From Symsagittifera roscoffensis (Eukaryota > Xenacoelomorpha > Acoela > Convolutidae): 64,000 nt of DNA. The stretch covers positions 75,446,349-75,510,348 of the forward strand of contig NC_087062.1 of NCBI RefSeq assembly GCF_963678635.1, read 5' to 3'. The notes below the pieces were generated by a model, which saw nothing but the letters and a program-made list of their open reading frames with translations, was not told the origin of the DNA and did not search any database. This document shows, one piece after another, positions 1 through 9,482 of this stretch; the first letter of the stretch is position 1; every line of letters starts with the position of its first letter. The position numbers were made by a program, and so were the translations under genes.

Positions 1-76
1 CAGCAGGATTCGAAGCTGCGCGTGATGATCACATCTGATTTCTAGTCAGACGCCTTAACCACTCGGGCATGGCTGC
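1..76 (-). tRNA. tRNA-Ser (AGA), cut by window edge
   Basis: The 3' acceptor end lies outside the window. The anticodon arm TCTGA-CTAGAAA-TCAGA is perfect. C10 replaces G10 in the D-stem, and the T-stem has one C-C mismatch, so function is doubtful. Confidence 0.5.
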
Positions 77-283
77 TCAGAATTATGATAATCTCAACAA
101 AATAGGAATTGAATTTCAAGGTAAAGGTATGTTTTTTTTAAAAAATCATAATAATTCAACTCGACATTTTTTTTTCAAAAATCAGATACCAAAAACCGCA
201 AAAACTCAATATTCGAAACAAATCTGAGAAAAAGAATACTCTATTGACCCATTTAAAAAACTGCCCCTCTTGCTTGTACGAAT

Positions 284-365
284 CGCATCCAGCAGGATTC
301 GAACCTGCGCGTGATGATCACATCTGATTTCTAGTCAGACGCCTTAACCACTCGACCATGGCTGC
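284..365 (-). tRNA. tRNA-Ser (AGA)
   Basis: Full 82 nt with G73, perfect anticodon and T stems, and a 4-bp variable arm. One acceptor mismatch (4-69) and a T11-G24 wobble in the D-stem. Confidence 0.68.
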
Positions 366-570
366 TCCGAATGATGGAAAAATCTCAAAAAATAGGTACT
401 GTATTTCAAGGTAAATGCATATGTCAATTTTAAAATTTTGATTCATTGCGACATCTTGTTTTTTCAAAAATCAGATACAAAAACCGCAATAACTCAATAC
501 TCGAAACAAATCTGAGAAAAAACATACTCTACTGACCCATCTGAAAAACTACCCTCTTGCTAGTGCGTAT

Positions 571-652
571 TGCAGCCAGCAGGACTCGAACCTGCACGTC
601 ATGATCACCTCTAATTTCTAGTCAGACGCCTTAACCACTCGGTCATGGCTGC
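571..652 (-). tRNA. tRNA-Ser (AGA)
   Basis: Full length with a perfect acceptor stem, but A73 in place of G73 (important for SerRS) and a G30-T40 wobble. B box is GGTTCGAGTCC. Confidence 0.6.
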
Positions 653-860
653 TCCGAGTGATTAAAAACTTCAAAGAAATAGGAATTGTATTTCAAGGTA
701 AATGTATATGTTTTTTTTTAAATCATAATAATTCAACTCGACATCTTTTTTTTCAGAAAACAGATACCAAAAACCGCAAAAACTCAATATTCGAAACAAA
801 TCTGAGAAAAAAAAACTCTATTGACCCATTTAAAAAACTGCCCCTCTTGCTTGTACGAAT

Positions 861-942
861 CGCAGCCAGCAGGATTCGAACCGGCGCGTAATGCTCACAT
901 CTGATTTCTAGTCAGACGCCTTAACCACTCGAACATGGCTGC
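861..942 (-). tRNA. tRNA-Ser (AGA), weak D-stem
   Basis: Full length with G73 and an intact anticodon arm. D-stem 5' strand is GTT rather than GCC; one T-stem mismatch. Confidence 0.52.
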
Positions 943-1150
943 TCCGAATGATGGAAAAATCTCAAAAAAAGGTACTGTATTTATAGGTAAATGCAACTGT
1001 CAATTTGAAAATTTTGATTCAACGCGACATCTTTTTTTTTTCAAAAATCAGATACGAAAACCGCAATAACTTAATACTCGAAACAAATCTGAGAAAAAAA
1101 ACATAATATACTGACCCATGTGAAAAACTGCCCCTCTTGCAAGTGCGTAT

Positions 1151-1232
1151 CGCAGCCAACAGGATTCGAACCTGCGCGTGATGAACCCATCTGATTTCTT
1201 GTCAGACGCCTTAACCACTCGGGCATGGCTAC
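1151..1232 (-). pseudogene. tRNA-Ser-like (AGA), U33 lost
   Basis: The anticodon loop is CAAGAAA: the normally invariant U33 is A. D-stem C10; the acceptor 5' end reads GTAGCCA. Probably not functional. Confidence 0.55.
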
Positions 1233-1437
1233 TCCGAATTACGCAAATCTCAACAAAATAGGAATTGTATTTCAAGGTAAAGGTATATAATTTTTTTAAA
1301 AAATAATTCAACTCGACATCTTTTTTTTTGCATAAAACAGATACCAAAAACCGCAATAACTCGATATTCGAAGCAAATCTGAGAAAAAAAAACTTTTTTG
1401 ACCCTTCTTTTTTTGACCTCTTTTTGCTAGTAAGAAT

Positions 1438-1519
1438 TGCAGCAAGCAGGATTTGAACCTGCGAGTGAAGACCACTTATGATTTCTAGTCAGACGCCTTA
1501 ACAACTCGGCCATGGTTGC
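1438..1519 (-). tRNA. tRNA-Ser-like (AGA)
   Basis: Anticodon and T arms are intact, but the acceptor stem has two non-Watson-Crick positions and the D-loop has T in place of G18. Borderline gene or pseudogene. Confidence 0.45.
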
Positions 1520-1598
1520 TCAGAATGATTAAAAATCTCAAAGAAATAGGAATTGTATTTCAAGGTAAAAGTATATGTTTTTTTAAAATAATAATTCA

Positions 1599-1611
1599 AG
1601 GCCATGGCTGC
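1599..1611 (-). pseudogene. tRNA 5' remnant
   Basis: Only the first 12-13 nt of the tRNA (GCAGCCATGGCC) remain, fused directly to spacer 'aataattcaa'; the rest is deleted. The same junction recurs near 8023 and 12164. Confidence 0.7.
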
Positions 1612-1817
1612 TCCGAATGATGGAAAAACCTCAAAAAAACAGGTACTGTATTTCAAGGTAAATTCAAGAGTCAATTTTAAAATTTTGATACAACGCGACA
1701 CTTTTTTTTCAAAAATCAGAGACAAAAACCGCAATAACTCAATACTCGAAACAAATCTGAGAAAAAAACATAATATACTGACCCATGTGAAAAACTGCCC
1801 CTCTTGCAAGTGCGTAT

Positions 1818-1899
1818 CGCAGCCAACAGGATTCGAACCTGCGCGTGATGAACCCATCTGATTTCTTGTCAGACTCCTTAACCACTCGGGCATGGCTAC
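1818..1899 (-). pseudogene. tRNA-Ser-like (AGA), U33 lost
   Basis: Copy of 1151-1232 in the 667-bp duplication, with the same CAAGAAA loop and an extra change at position 26. Confidence 0.55.
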
Positions 1900-2104
1900 T
1901 CCGAATTACGCAAATCTCAACAAAATAGGAATTGTATTTCAAGGTAAAGGTATATAATTTTTTTAAAAAATAATTCAACTCGACATCTTTTTTTTTGCAT
2001 AAAACAGATACCAAAAACCGCAAAAACTCGATATTCGAAGCAAATCTGAGAAAAAAAAACTTTTTTGACCCTTCTTTTTTTGACCTCTTTTTGCTAGTAA
2101 GAAT

Positions 2105-2186
2105 TGCAGCAGGCAGGATTCGAACCTGCGAGTGAAGACCACTTATGATTTCTAGTCAGACGCCTTAACAACTCGGCCATGGTTGC
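2105..2186 (-). tRNA. tRNA-Ser-like (AGA)
   Basis: Copy of 1438-1519. B box is restored to GGTTCGAATCC, but the acceptor stem is still mismatched. Confidence 0.45.
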
Positions 2187-2399
2187 TCAGAATGATTAAA
2201 AATCTCAAAGAAATAGGAATTGTATTTCAAGGTAAATGTATATGTTTTTTAAAAAAAAAATCATAATAATTCAACTCGACATCTTTTTTTTTCAAAATAC
2301 AGATACCAATAACCGCAAACTCAAAATTCGAAACAAATCTGAGAAAAAAACATACTCTACTGACCCATCTGGAAAACTCGCCATCTTGCTAGTGCGTAT

Positions 2400-2481
2400 C
2401 GCAGCCAGCAGGTTTCGAACATGGGCGTGAAGAAAACATATGAATTCTAGTCAGACGCCTTAACCACTCGACCATGGCTGC
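2400..2481 (-). pseudogene. tRNA-Ser-like (AGA), decayed
   Basis: The T-stem is broken (CATG against CTGC), the variable arm is A-rich and unpaired, and the loop is CTAGAAT. Full length with acceptor intact. Confidence 0.55.
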
Positions 2482-2686
2482 TCCGAATGATGAAAAAATC
2501 TCAAAAATTAGGAACTGTATTTCAAGGTAAATGCATATGTCAATTTTAAAATTTTGATTCAACGCGACATCTTTTTTTTTCAAAAATCAGATACAAAAAC
2601 CGCAATAACTCAATACTCGGAACAAATCTGAGAAAAAACATACTCTACTGAGCCATCTGAAAAACACCCCTCTTGCTAGTGCGTAT

Positions 2687-2768
2687 CGCAGCCAGCAGGA
2701 CTCGAACCTGCGCCTGATGATCACATCTGATTTCTAGTCAGACGCCTCAACCACTCGGCCATGTCTGA
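2687..2768 (-). tRNA. tRNA-Ser (AGA), damaged acceptor
   Basis: Anticodon, D and T arms are good. The 5' acceptor strand reads TCAGACA and pairs poorly with TGGCTGC. Confidence 0.48.
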
Positions 2769-2975
2769 TATGCATAATGGAAAAATCTCAAAAAACAGGT
2801 GCTGTATTTCAAGGTAAATGCATATGTCAATTTTAGAAATTTGATTCAACGCGACATCTTTTTTTTTTCAAAAATCAGATACAAAAACCGCAATAAGTCA
2901 ATACTCGAAACAAATCTGAGAAAAAACATACTCTACTGACCCATCTGAAAAAATCCCCCTCTTGATAGTGCGTAT

Positions 2976-3057
2976 CGCAGCCAGCAGGACTCGAACCTGA
3001 ACGTGATGATCACAACTGATTTCTAGTCAGACGCCTTAACCACTCGGCCATGGCTGC
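2976..3057 (-). tRNA. tRNA-Ser (AGA)
   Basis: Perfect 7-bp acceptor, D-stem and anticodon stem, with G73. One 49-65 T-stem mismatch, shared by this sub-block. Confidence 0.66.
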
Positions 3058-3262
3058 TCGTAATGATGCAAAAATCTCAAAAAATAGTTACTGTATTTCA
3101 AGGTCAATGCTTATGTCAATTTTAAAAATTGGATTCAACGCGACATCTTTTTTTTCAAAAATCAGATACAAAAACCGCAATAACTCAATACTCGAAACAA
3201 ATCTGCGAAAAAACATACTCTACTGACCCATCTGAAAATTTCCCGCTCTTGCTAGTGCGTAT

Positions 3263-3344
3263 TGCAGCCAGCAGGACTCGAACCTGAACGTGATGATCAC
3301 ATCTGATTTCTAGTCAGACGCCTTAACCACTCGGCCATGGCTGC
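3263..3344 (-). tRNA. tRNA-Ser (AGA)
   Basis: As its neighbours in the homogenised block, but with A73. Confidence 0.62.
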
Positions 3345-3549
3345 TCCGAATGATGCAAAAATCTCAAAAAACAGTTACTGTATTTCAAGGTCAATGCTTA
3401 TGTCAATTTTAAAAATTGGATTCATCGCGACATCTTTTTTTTCAAAAATCAGATACAAAAACCGCAATAACTCAATACTCGAAACAAATCTGAGAAAAAA
3501 CATACTCTACTGACCCATCTGAAAATTCCCCCCTCTTGCTAGTGAGTAT

Positions 3550-3631
3550 CGCAGCCAGCAGGACTCGAACCTGAACGTGATGATCACATCTGATTTCTAG
3601 TCAGACGCCTTAACCGCTCGGCCATGGCTGC
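3550..3631 (-). tRNA. tRNA-Ser (AGA)
   Basis: G73, all stems good except the shared 49-65 mismatch; one D-loop substitution (GAGCGG). Confidence 0.65.
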
Positions 3632-3837
3632 TCCGAATGCTGCAAAAATCTCAAAAAACAGATACTGTATTTCAAGGTCAATGCCTATGTCAATTTTAAA
3701 AATTGGATTCAACGCGACATCTTTTTTTTTCAAAAATCAGATACAAAAACCGCAATAACTCAATACTCGAAACAAATCTGAGAAAAAACATACTCTACTG
3801 ACCCATCTGAAAATTTCCCGCTCTTGCTAGTGCGTAT

Positions 3838-3919
3838 CGCAGCCAGCAGGACTCGAACCTGAACGTGATGATCACAACTGATTTCTAGTCAGACGCCTTA
3901 ACCACTCGGCCATGGCTGC
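3838..3919 (-). tRNA. tRNA-Ser (AGA)
   Basis: G73, with intact acceptor, D and anticodon stems and the shared 49-65 mismatch. Confidence 0.66.
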
Positions 3920-4125
3920 TCGGAATGATGCAAAAATCTCAAAAAACAGTTACTGTATTTCAAGGTCAATGCTTATGTCAATTTTAAAAATTGGATTCAA
4001 CGCGACATCTTTTTTTTTCAAAAATCAGATACAAAAACCGCAATAACTCAATACTCGAAACAAATCTGAGAAAAAACAAACTCTACTGACCCATCTGAAA
4101 ATTTCCCGCTCTTGCTATTGCGTAT

Positions 4126-4207
4126 CGCAGCCAGCAGGACTCGATCCTGAACGTGATGATCACATCTGATTTCTAGTCAGACGCCTTAACCACTCGGCCA
4201 TGGCTGC
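4126..4207 (-). tRNA. tRNA-Ser (AGA), B box altered
   Basis: As its neighbours, but T54 is A (B box GGATCGAGTCC), which should weaken TFIIIC binding and the T54-A58 pair. Confidence 0.5.
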
Positions 4208-4412
4208 TCCGAATGATGCAAAAATCTCAAAAAACAGTTACTGTATTTCAAGGTCAATGCTTATGTCAATTTTAAAAATTGGATTCAACGCGACATCTTT
4301 TTTTTCAAAAATCAGATACAAAAACCGCAATAACTCAATACTCGAAACAAATCTGAGAAAAAACATACTCTACTGACCCATCTGAAAATTTCCCCCTCTT
4401 GCTAGTGCGTAT

Positions 4413-4494
4413 CGCAGCCAGCAGGACTCGAACCTGAACGTGATGATCACATCTGATTTCTAGTCAGACGCCTTAACCACTCGGCCATGGCTGC
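4413..4494 (-). tRNA. tRNA-Ser (AGA)
   Basis: G73 with intact acceptor, D and anticodon stems; last of the homogenised block. Confidence 0.66.
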
Positions 4495-4698
4495 TCCGAA
4501 TGCTGCAAAAATCTCAAAAAACAGATACTGTATTTCAAGGTCAATGCCTATGTCAATTTTAAAAATTGGATTCAACGCGACATCTTTTTTTTTCAAAAAT
4601 CAGATACAAAAACCGCAATAACTCAATACTCGAAACAAATCTGAGAAAAAAATACTTTTTGAGCCTTCTAAAAATCTGCCCCTCTTGCTAGTACGAAT

Positions 4699-4780
4699 CG
4701 CAGCCAGCAGGATTCAAACCTGCGCGTGAAGCTCTCATTTAATTTCCAGTCAGACGCCTTAGCCACTCGGCCATGGCTGC
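4699..4780 (-). tRNA. tRNA-Ser-like with GGA anticodon
   Basis: The loop CTGGAAA gives anticodon GGA, still a serine anticodon but unusual in eukaryotes, which normally use AGA for TCC. The anticodon stem has one wobble; C56 is T in the T-loop. Confidence 0.5.
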
Positions 4781-4986
4781 TCCGAATGATTAAAAATCTC
4801 AAAGAAATAGAAATTGTATTTCAAGGTAAATGTGTATGTTTTTTTTTTTAAATCATAATATTTCAAGTCAATATCTTTTTTTTTCAAAAAACAGATACCA
4901 AAAACCGCAAAAACTCAATATACGAAACAAATCTGAGAAAAAAAATACTCTATCGACCCATCTAAAAAAATGCCCCTCTTGCTTGT

Positions 4987-5068
4987 CGCAGCCAGCAGGA
5001 TTCGAACCTGCGCATGAAGATCACTTCTGAATTCTAGTCAGACGCCTTAACCACTCGGCCATGGCTGC
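4987..5068 (-). tRNA. tRNA-Ser (AGA)
   Basis: Perfect acceptor, D, anticodon and T stems with G73. Only the loop differs (CTAGAAT, position 38). Confidence 0.7.
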
Positions 5069-5277
5069 TCCGAATGATTAAAAACCTCAAAGAAATAGGA
5101 ATTGAACTTCAAAGTAAATGTAGATGTTTTTTTTTTAAATCATAATAATTCAACTCGACATTTTTTTTTTCAAAAATCAGATACCAAAAACCGCAAAAAC
5201 TCAATTTTCGAAACAAATCTGAGAAAAAAAAACTCTATTGACCCATTTAAAAAACTGCCCCTCTTGCTTGTACAAAT

Positions 5278-5359
5278 CGCAGCCAGCAGGATTCGAACAT
5301 GCGCGCGATGATCACATCTGATTTCTAGTCAGACGCCTTAACCACTCGAACATGGCTGC
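5278..5359 (-). tRNA. tRNA-Ser (AGA), weak D-stem
   Basis: G73 and a good anticodon arm. D-stem 5' strand is GTT and the T-stem has one mismatch. Confidence 0.5.
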
Positions 5360-5562
5360 TCCGAATGATGGAAAAATCTCAAAAAAAGGTACTGTATTTC
5401 AAGGTAAATGCGTAAGTCAATTTTAAAATTTTGATCCAACGCGACATATTTTCTTTCAAAAATCAGATACAAAAACCGCAATAACTCAATACTCGAAACA
5501 AATCTGAGAAAAAACATACTCTACTGACCCATCTGAAAAACTTACCTCTTGCTAGTGCGTAT

Positions 5563-5644
5563 CGCAGCCAGCAGGACTCGCACCTTCGCGTGATGATCTA
5601 ATCTGATTTCTAGTCAGACGCCTTAACCACTCGGCCATGGCTGC
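5563..5644 (-). pseudogene. tRNA-Ser-like (AGA), T-arm broken
   Basis: Acceptor, D and anticodon arms are intact, but the B box reads GGTGCGAGTCC and the T-stem has a mismatch. Confidence 0.5.
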
Positions 5645-5848
5645 TCCGAATGATGTAAAAATCTCAAAAAATAGGTACTGTATTTCAAGGTAAATGCATG
5701 TGTCAATTTTAAAATTTTGATTCAACGCGATATATATATTTTTTAAATCAGATACAAAAACCGCAATAACTCAATACTCGAAACAAATCTGAGAACAAAC
5801 ATACTCTACTGACCCATCTAAAAAACTGCCCCTCTTGCTTGTACGAAT

Positions 5849-5930
5849 CGCAGCCAGCAGGATTCAAACCTTCGCGTGCTGATCTAATCAGATTTCTAGT
5901 CAGACGCCTTAACCACTCGGCCATAGCTGC
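5849..5930 (-). tRNA. tRNA-Ser-like (AGA)
   Basis: Full length with G73. One mismatch each in the anticodon and T stems; C56 is T. Confidence 0.45.
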
Positions 5931-6133
5931 TCCAAATGATGGCAAAATCTCAAAAAATAGGTACTGTATTTCATGGTAAATGCATATGTCAATTTTAAAA
6001 ATTTGATTCAACGCGATATCTTTTTTTTTAAATCGGATACAAAAACCGCAATAACTCAATACTCGAAACAAATCTGAGAACAAACATACTCTACTGAGCC
6101 ATCTAAAAAACTGCCCCTCTTGCTTGTACGAAT

Positions 6134-6215
6134 CGCAGCCAGCAGGATTCAAACCTGCGCGTGAAGATCACATCTGATGTCTAGTCAGACGCCTTAACCA
6201 CCCGGCCATGGCTGC
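6134..6215 (-). tRNA. tRNA-Ser (AGA), loop CTAGACA
   Basis: G73 with perfect acceptor and D stems; T-loop is TTTGAAT. A37 of the anticodon loop is C. Confidence 0.55.
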
Positions 6216-6423
6216 TCAGAATGATAAAAAATCTCAAAAAATAGGTACTGTATTTCAAGGTAAATGCATATATCAATTTTACTATTTTGATTGAACGCGA
6301 CATCTTTTTTTTTTTCAAAAATCAGATACAAAAACCGCAATAACTCAATACTCGAAGCAAATCTGAGAAAAAAAAACACTTTTTTGACCCTTTTAAAAAA
6401 CTCCTCTTTTTGCTAGTGCGTAT

Positions 6424-6505
6424 CGCAGCCAGCAGAACTCGAACCAGCGCGTGATGATCACATCTGATTTTTAGTCTGACGCCTTAACCACTCGGCCATG
6501 GCTGC
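6424..6505 (-). pseudogene. tRNA-Ser-like, anticodon AAA
   Basis: The loop CTAAAAA would give anticodon AAA (Phe codon TTT) on a serine-type body with G73. The anticodon stem is still paired; the T-stem is weakened. Confidence 0.5.
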
Positions 6506-6710
6506 TCAGATTGATCGAAAAATCTCAAAAAATAGGTACTGTATTTCAAGGTAAATGCATATGTCAATTTTAAAATTTTGATTCAACGCGACACCTTTTT
6601 TTTTCAAAAAGCAGATACAAAAACCGCAATAACTCACTACTCGAAACAAATCTGAGAAAAACATACTCTACTGACCCATCTGAAAAACTCCCCCTCTTGC
6701 TAGTGCGTAT

Positions 6711-6792
6711 CGCAGCCAGCAGGATACGAACATGCGCGTGAATATCACATCTGATGTCTAGTCAGACGCCTTAACCACCCGGCCATGGCTGC
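6711..6792 (-). tRNA. tRNA-Ser (AGA)
   Basis: Acceptor and D stems intact with G73. Loop CTAGACA; T-stem has one mismatch and T-loop is TTCGTAT. Confidence 0.5.
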
Positions 6793-6995
6793 TCAGAATG
6801 ATCGAAAAATCTCAAAAAATAGGTACTGTATTTCAAGGTAAATGCATATGTCAATTTTAAAATTTTGATTAAACGCGACATCTTTTTTTCAAAAATCAGA
6901 TACAAAAACCGCAATAACTCACTACTCGAAACAAATCTGAGAAAAAACATACTCTACTGACCCATCTGAAAACTCCCCCTCTTGCTAGTGCGTAT

Positions 6996-7077
6996 CGCAG
7001 CCAGCAGGATACGAACATGCGCGTGCTGATCACATCTGATTTCTAGTCAGACGCCTTAACCACTCGGGCATGGCTGC
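6996..7077 (-). tRNA. tRNA-Ser (AGA), C10
   Basis: Perfect anticodon and acceptor stems with G73. The C10 change breaks the first D-stem pair; T-stem has one mismatch. Confidence 0.46.
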
Positions 7078-7282
7078 TCGGAATTACGAAAATCTCAACA
7101 AAACACGAATTGTATTTCAAGGTTAAGGTATATGTTTTTAAAAAAAAATAAATCAATTCGACATCGTTTTTTTTTCAAAAACAGATACCAAAAACTGCAA
7201 TAACTCGATATTCGAAGAAAGTCTGAGAAAAAAAATACTTTTTTGACCCTTTTAAAAAACTTCCCCTCATGCTAGTACGAAT

Positions 7283-7364
7283 TGCAGCCAGCAGGATTCG
7301 AACATGGGCGTGCTGATCACATCTGATTTCTAGTCAGACGCCTTAACCACTCGGGCATGGCTGC
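7283..7364 (-). tRNA. tRNA-Ser (AGA), C10 and A73
   Basis: Acceptor and anticodon stems intact. C10, A73 and a T-stem weakened to CCATG. Confidence 0.45.
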
Positions 7365-7532
7365 TCGGAATTATGAAAATCTCAACGAATTGTATTTCAA
7401 GGTAAAGGTATATGTTTTTTTCAAAAAATAAATCAACTCGACATCTTTTTTTTTCAAAAACAGATACCAAAAACTGCAATAACTCGATATTCGAAGCAAA
7501 TCTGAGAAAAAAAATACTTTTTTGACCCTTCT

Positions 7533-7538
7533 AAAAAA
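7533..7538 (-). terminator. Pol III T6 terminator for 7562-7643
   Basis: Six A on the plus strand give T6 on the transcript strand, ending about 23 nt past G73. A second run (7507-7514, T8) lies further downstream. Confidence 0.7.
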
Positions 7539-7561
7539 CTTTCTTTCTTGCTAGTACGAAT

Positions 7562-7643
7562 CGCAGCCAGCAGGATTCGAACCTGCGCGTGAAGATCACA
7601 TCTGATTTCTAGTCAGACGCCTTAACCACTCGGCCATGGCTGC
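7562..7643 (-). tRNA. tRNA-Ser (AGA), canonical
   Basis: Best AGA copy. Acceptor 7/7 (GCAGCCA/TGGCTGC), G73, D-stem GCC/GGC, A box start TGGCCGAGTGG, anticodon stem 5/5 with loop CTAGAAA, variable-arm stem GTGA/TCAC, T-stem 5/5 and B box GGTTCGAATCC. No intron or encoded CCA. Decodes TCT directly and, after A34-to-inosine editing, TCC and TCA. Expected product: serine acceptor of the cytosolic pool. Confidence 0.88.
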
Positions 7644-7659
7644 TCCGAATGATTTAAAT

Positions 7660-7698
7660 CTCAAAAAATAGGAATTGTATTTCAAGGTAAATGTATAT
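7660..7698 (-). promoter_or_regulatory. Conserved upstream block of the 7562-7643 gene
   Basis: About -18 to -55 from the tRNA 5' end. It contains a TATA-like CCTATTTTTTG near -20 to -30 and the complement of 'aattgtatttcaaggtaaat'. The same block sits at the same distance before nearly every unit, so a role in Pol III initiation is inferred. Confidence 0.5.
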
Positions 7699-7853
7699 GT
7701 TTTTACAAAAAAATCATAATAATTCAACTCGACATCTTTTTTTTCAAAAAAACAGACACCAAAAACCGCAAAAACACAATATTCGAAACAAATCTGAGAA
7801 AAAAAATATTCTATTGACCCATCTAAAAAACTAGCCCTCTTGCTTGTACGAAT

Positions 7854-7940
7854 CGCAGCCAGCAGGATTCGAACCTGCGCGTGAATAACACAATTGATTT
7901 CCTTGCCAGTCAGACGCCTTAACCACTCGTCCATGGCTGA
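7854..7940 (-). pseudogene. tRNA-Ser-like with anticodon-loop insertion
   Basis: A 5-nt insertion enlarges the loop to about 12 nt (CTGGCAAGGAAA); 87 nt overall. T-arm and D-stem are intact and the acceptor end is altered. Position and size do not suit a normal tRNA intron. Confidence 0.6.
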
Positions 7941-8022
7941 TCGGAATGATTGAAAAATCTCAACAAAATAGGAATTGTATTTCAAGGTAAAAGTATATGT
8001 TTTTTTTTAAAAAATAATTCAA

Positions 8023-8034
8023 GGCCATGGCTGC
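8023..8034 (-). pseudogene. tRNA 5' remnant
   Basis: GCAGCCATGGCC fused to spacer; same deletion as near 1599. Confidence 0.7.
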
Positions 8035-8239
8035 TCCGAATGATGGAAAAACCTCAAAAAAACAGGTACTGTATTTCAAGGTAAATGCAAGAGTCAATTT
8101 TAAAATTTTGATACAACGCGACACCTTTTTTTCAAAAATCAGAGACAAAAACCGCAATAACTCAATATTCGAAACAAATCTGAGAAAAAACATACTCTAC
8201 TGAGCCATCTGAAAAACTCCCCCTCTTGCTAGTGCGTAT

Positions 8240-8321
8240 CGCAGCCAGCAGGATTCGAACCTGCGCGTGATGATCACATCTGATTTCTATTCAGACGCCG
8301 TAACCACTCGGCCATGGCTGC
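8240..8321 (-). tRNA. tRNA-Ser (AGA)
   Basis: All stems paired, G73 and a canonical B box. Loop ATAGAAA (A32) keeps U33 and the AGA anticodon; A-to-C in the D-loop. Confidence 0.76.
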
Positions 8322-8528
8322 TCCGAATGATTAAAAATCTCAAAAAAATGGGAATTGTATTTCAAGGTAAATGTATATGTTTTTTTTAAAAAATAATTCA
8401 ACTAGACATCTTTTTTTTTTCAAAAAACAGATACCAAAAACCGCAAAAACTCAATACTCGATACAAATCTGAGAAAAAAAACACTCTATTGACCCATCTA
8501 AAAAACTTCCCCTCTTGCTTGTACGAAT

Positions 8529-8610
8529 CGCAGCCAGCAAGATTCGAACCGACGCGTGATGATCAGATCTGATTTCAATTCAGACGCCGTAACCACTCGG
8601 CCATGGCTGC
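8529..8610 (-). tRNA. tRNA-Ser (TGA)
   Basis: Loop ATTGAAA gives anticodon TGA, which decodes TCA. Acceptor and D stems intact with G73; T-stem GTCGG/CTTGC is imperfect. Confidence 0.55.
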
Positions 8611-8795
8611 TCCGAATGATTAAAAATCTCAAAAAAATGGGAATTGTATTTCAAGGTAAATGTATATGTTTTTTTTTTAAAAATCATAATAATTCAACGC
8701 GACATCTTTTTTTTTTCAAAAATCAGAAACAAAAACCGCAATAACTCAATACTCGAAACAAATCTGAGAAAAAACATACTCTACTGACCCAACTG

Positions 8796-8800
8796 AAAAA
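8796..8800 (-). terminator. Pol III T5 terminator for 8824-8905
   Basis: Five A on the plus strand, T5 in the transcript, about 23 nt beyond G73. Confidence 0.6.
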
Positions 8801-8823
8801 CTTTCCCTCTTGCTAGTGCATAT

Positions 8824-8905
8824 CGCAGCCAGCAGGGTTTGAACCTGCGCGTGATGATCACATCTGATTTCGAGTCAGAAGCCTTAACCACTCGGCCATG
8901 GCTGC
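8824..8905 (-). tRNA. tRNA-Ser (CGA)
   Basis: Loop CTCGAAA gives anticodon CGA (codon TCG). Acceptor, D, anticodon and T stems are all paired, with G73. B box is GGTTCAAACCC, a compensated variant. Position 26 is T, the only difference in the tRNA from 12965-13046. Confidence 0.8.
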
Positions 8906-8921
8906 TCAGAATAATGGAAAA

Positions 8922-8961
8922 ATCTCAACAAAATAGGAATTGTATTTCAAGGTAAAAGTAT
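8922..8961 (-). promoter_or_regulatory. Conserved upstream block of 8824-8905
   Basis: TATA-like CCTATTTTGTTG followed upstream by the 'aattgtatttcaaggtaaaa' block, at the same offset as for AGA genes. Confidence 0.45.
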
Positions 8962-9111
8962 ATGTTTTTTTAAAAAATAATTCAACTCGACATCTTTTTT
9001 TTTCAAAAAACAGATACCGAAAACCGCAATAACTCGATATTCGAAGCAAATCTGAGAAAAAAAAATACTTTTTTGACCTACTAATAAACTCCTCTTTTTG
9101 CTAGTACAAAT

Positions 9112-9193
9112 CGCAGCCAGCAGGATTCCAACCAGCGCGTGAAGATCACATCTGATTTCTAGTCAGACGCCTTAACCACTCGGCCATGGCTGC
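9112..9193 (-). pseudogene. tRNA-Ser-like (AGA), T-loop damaged
   Basis: T-loop TTGGAAT loses C56. Anticodon, D and acceptor stems are intact with G73. Confidence 0.48.
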
Positions 9194-9400
9194 TTAGATT
9201 GATTTAAAATCTCAAAGAAACAGGAATTGTATTTCAAGTAAATGTATATGTTTTTTTTTTAAAAAAAATCATAATAATTCAACTCGGCATCGTTTTTTTC
9301 AAAAAACAGATATCAAAAACCGCAAAAACTCAATAGTCGATTTGAGAAAAAAAAACTCTATTGACCCATCTAAAAACCTTCCCCTCTTGCTTGTACGAAT

Positions 9401-9482
9401 CGCAGCCAGCAGGATTCGAACCTGCGCGTGAAGATCACATCTGATTTCTAGTCAGACGCCTTAATCACTCGGCCATGGCTGC
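9401..9482 (-). tRNA. tRNA-Ser (AGA)
   Basis: All stems paired, G73, canonical B box. One D-loop change (GAGTGATTAA) affects the conserved GG pair. Confidence 0.68.

Larger units (their letters stand above)
1100..2247 (-). repeat. 667-bp tandem duplication
   Basis: The two-tRNA block 1100-1580 recurs at about 1767-2247 (1151 pairs with 1818, 1438 with 2105). Both copies share the unusual 'acataatatactgacccatgtg' spacer and the same tRNA mutations. Confidence 0.8.
2880..4660 (-). repeat. Six homogenised AGA units
   Basis: tRNAs starting at 2976, 3263, 3550, 3838, 4126 and 4413 are spaced 287-288 bp and share the same T-stem change (cctgaacg) and nearly identical spacers. This indicates recent local unequal exchange or gene conversion. 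Confidence 0.85.

Noticed and set aside
1048-1356. Minus-strand ORF of 102 aa and similar ones with 'HARVVKASD' or 'AEWLRRLTRNQM' peptides
   Set aside because: These peptides are translations of the tRNA-Ser 5' half in two frames and recur with the repeat; flanks are spacer translation. No domain, codon bias or conserved start.
7854-7940. tRNA intron
   Set aside because: The insertion is only 5 nt and does not sit as an intron after position 37 with a foldable stem, so I treat it as a mutation.
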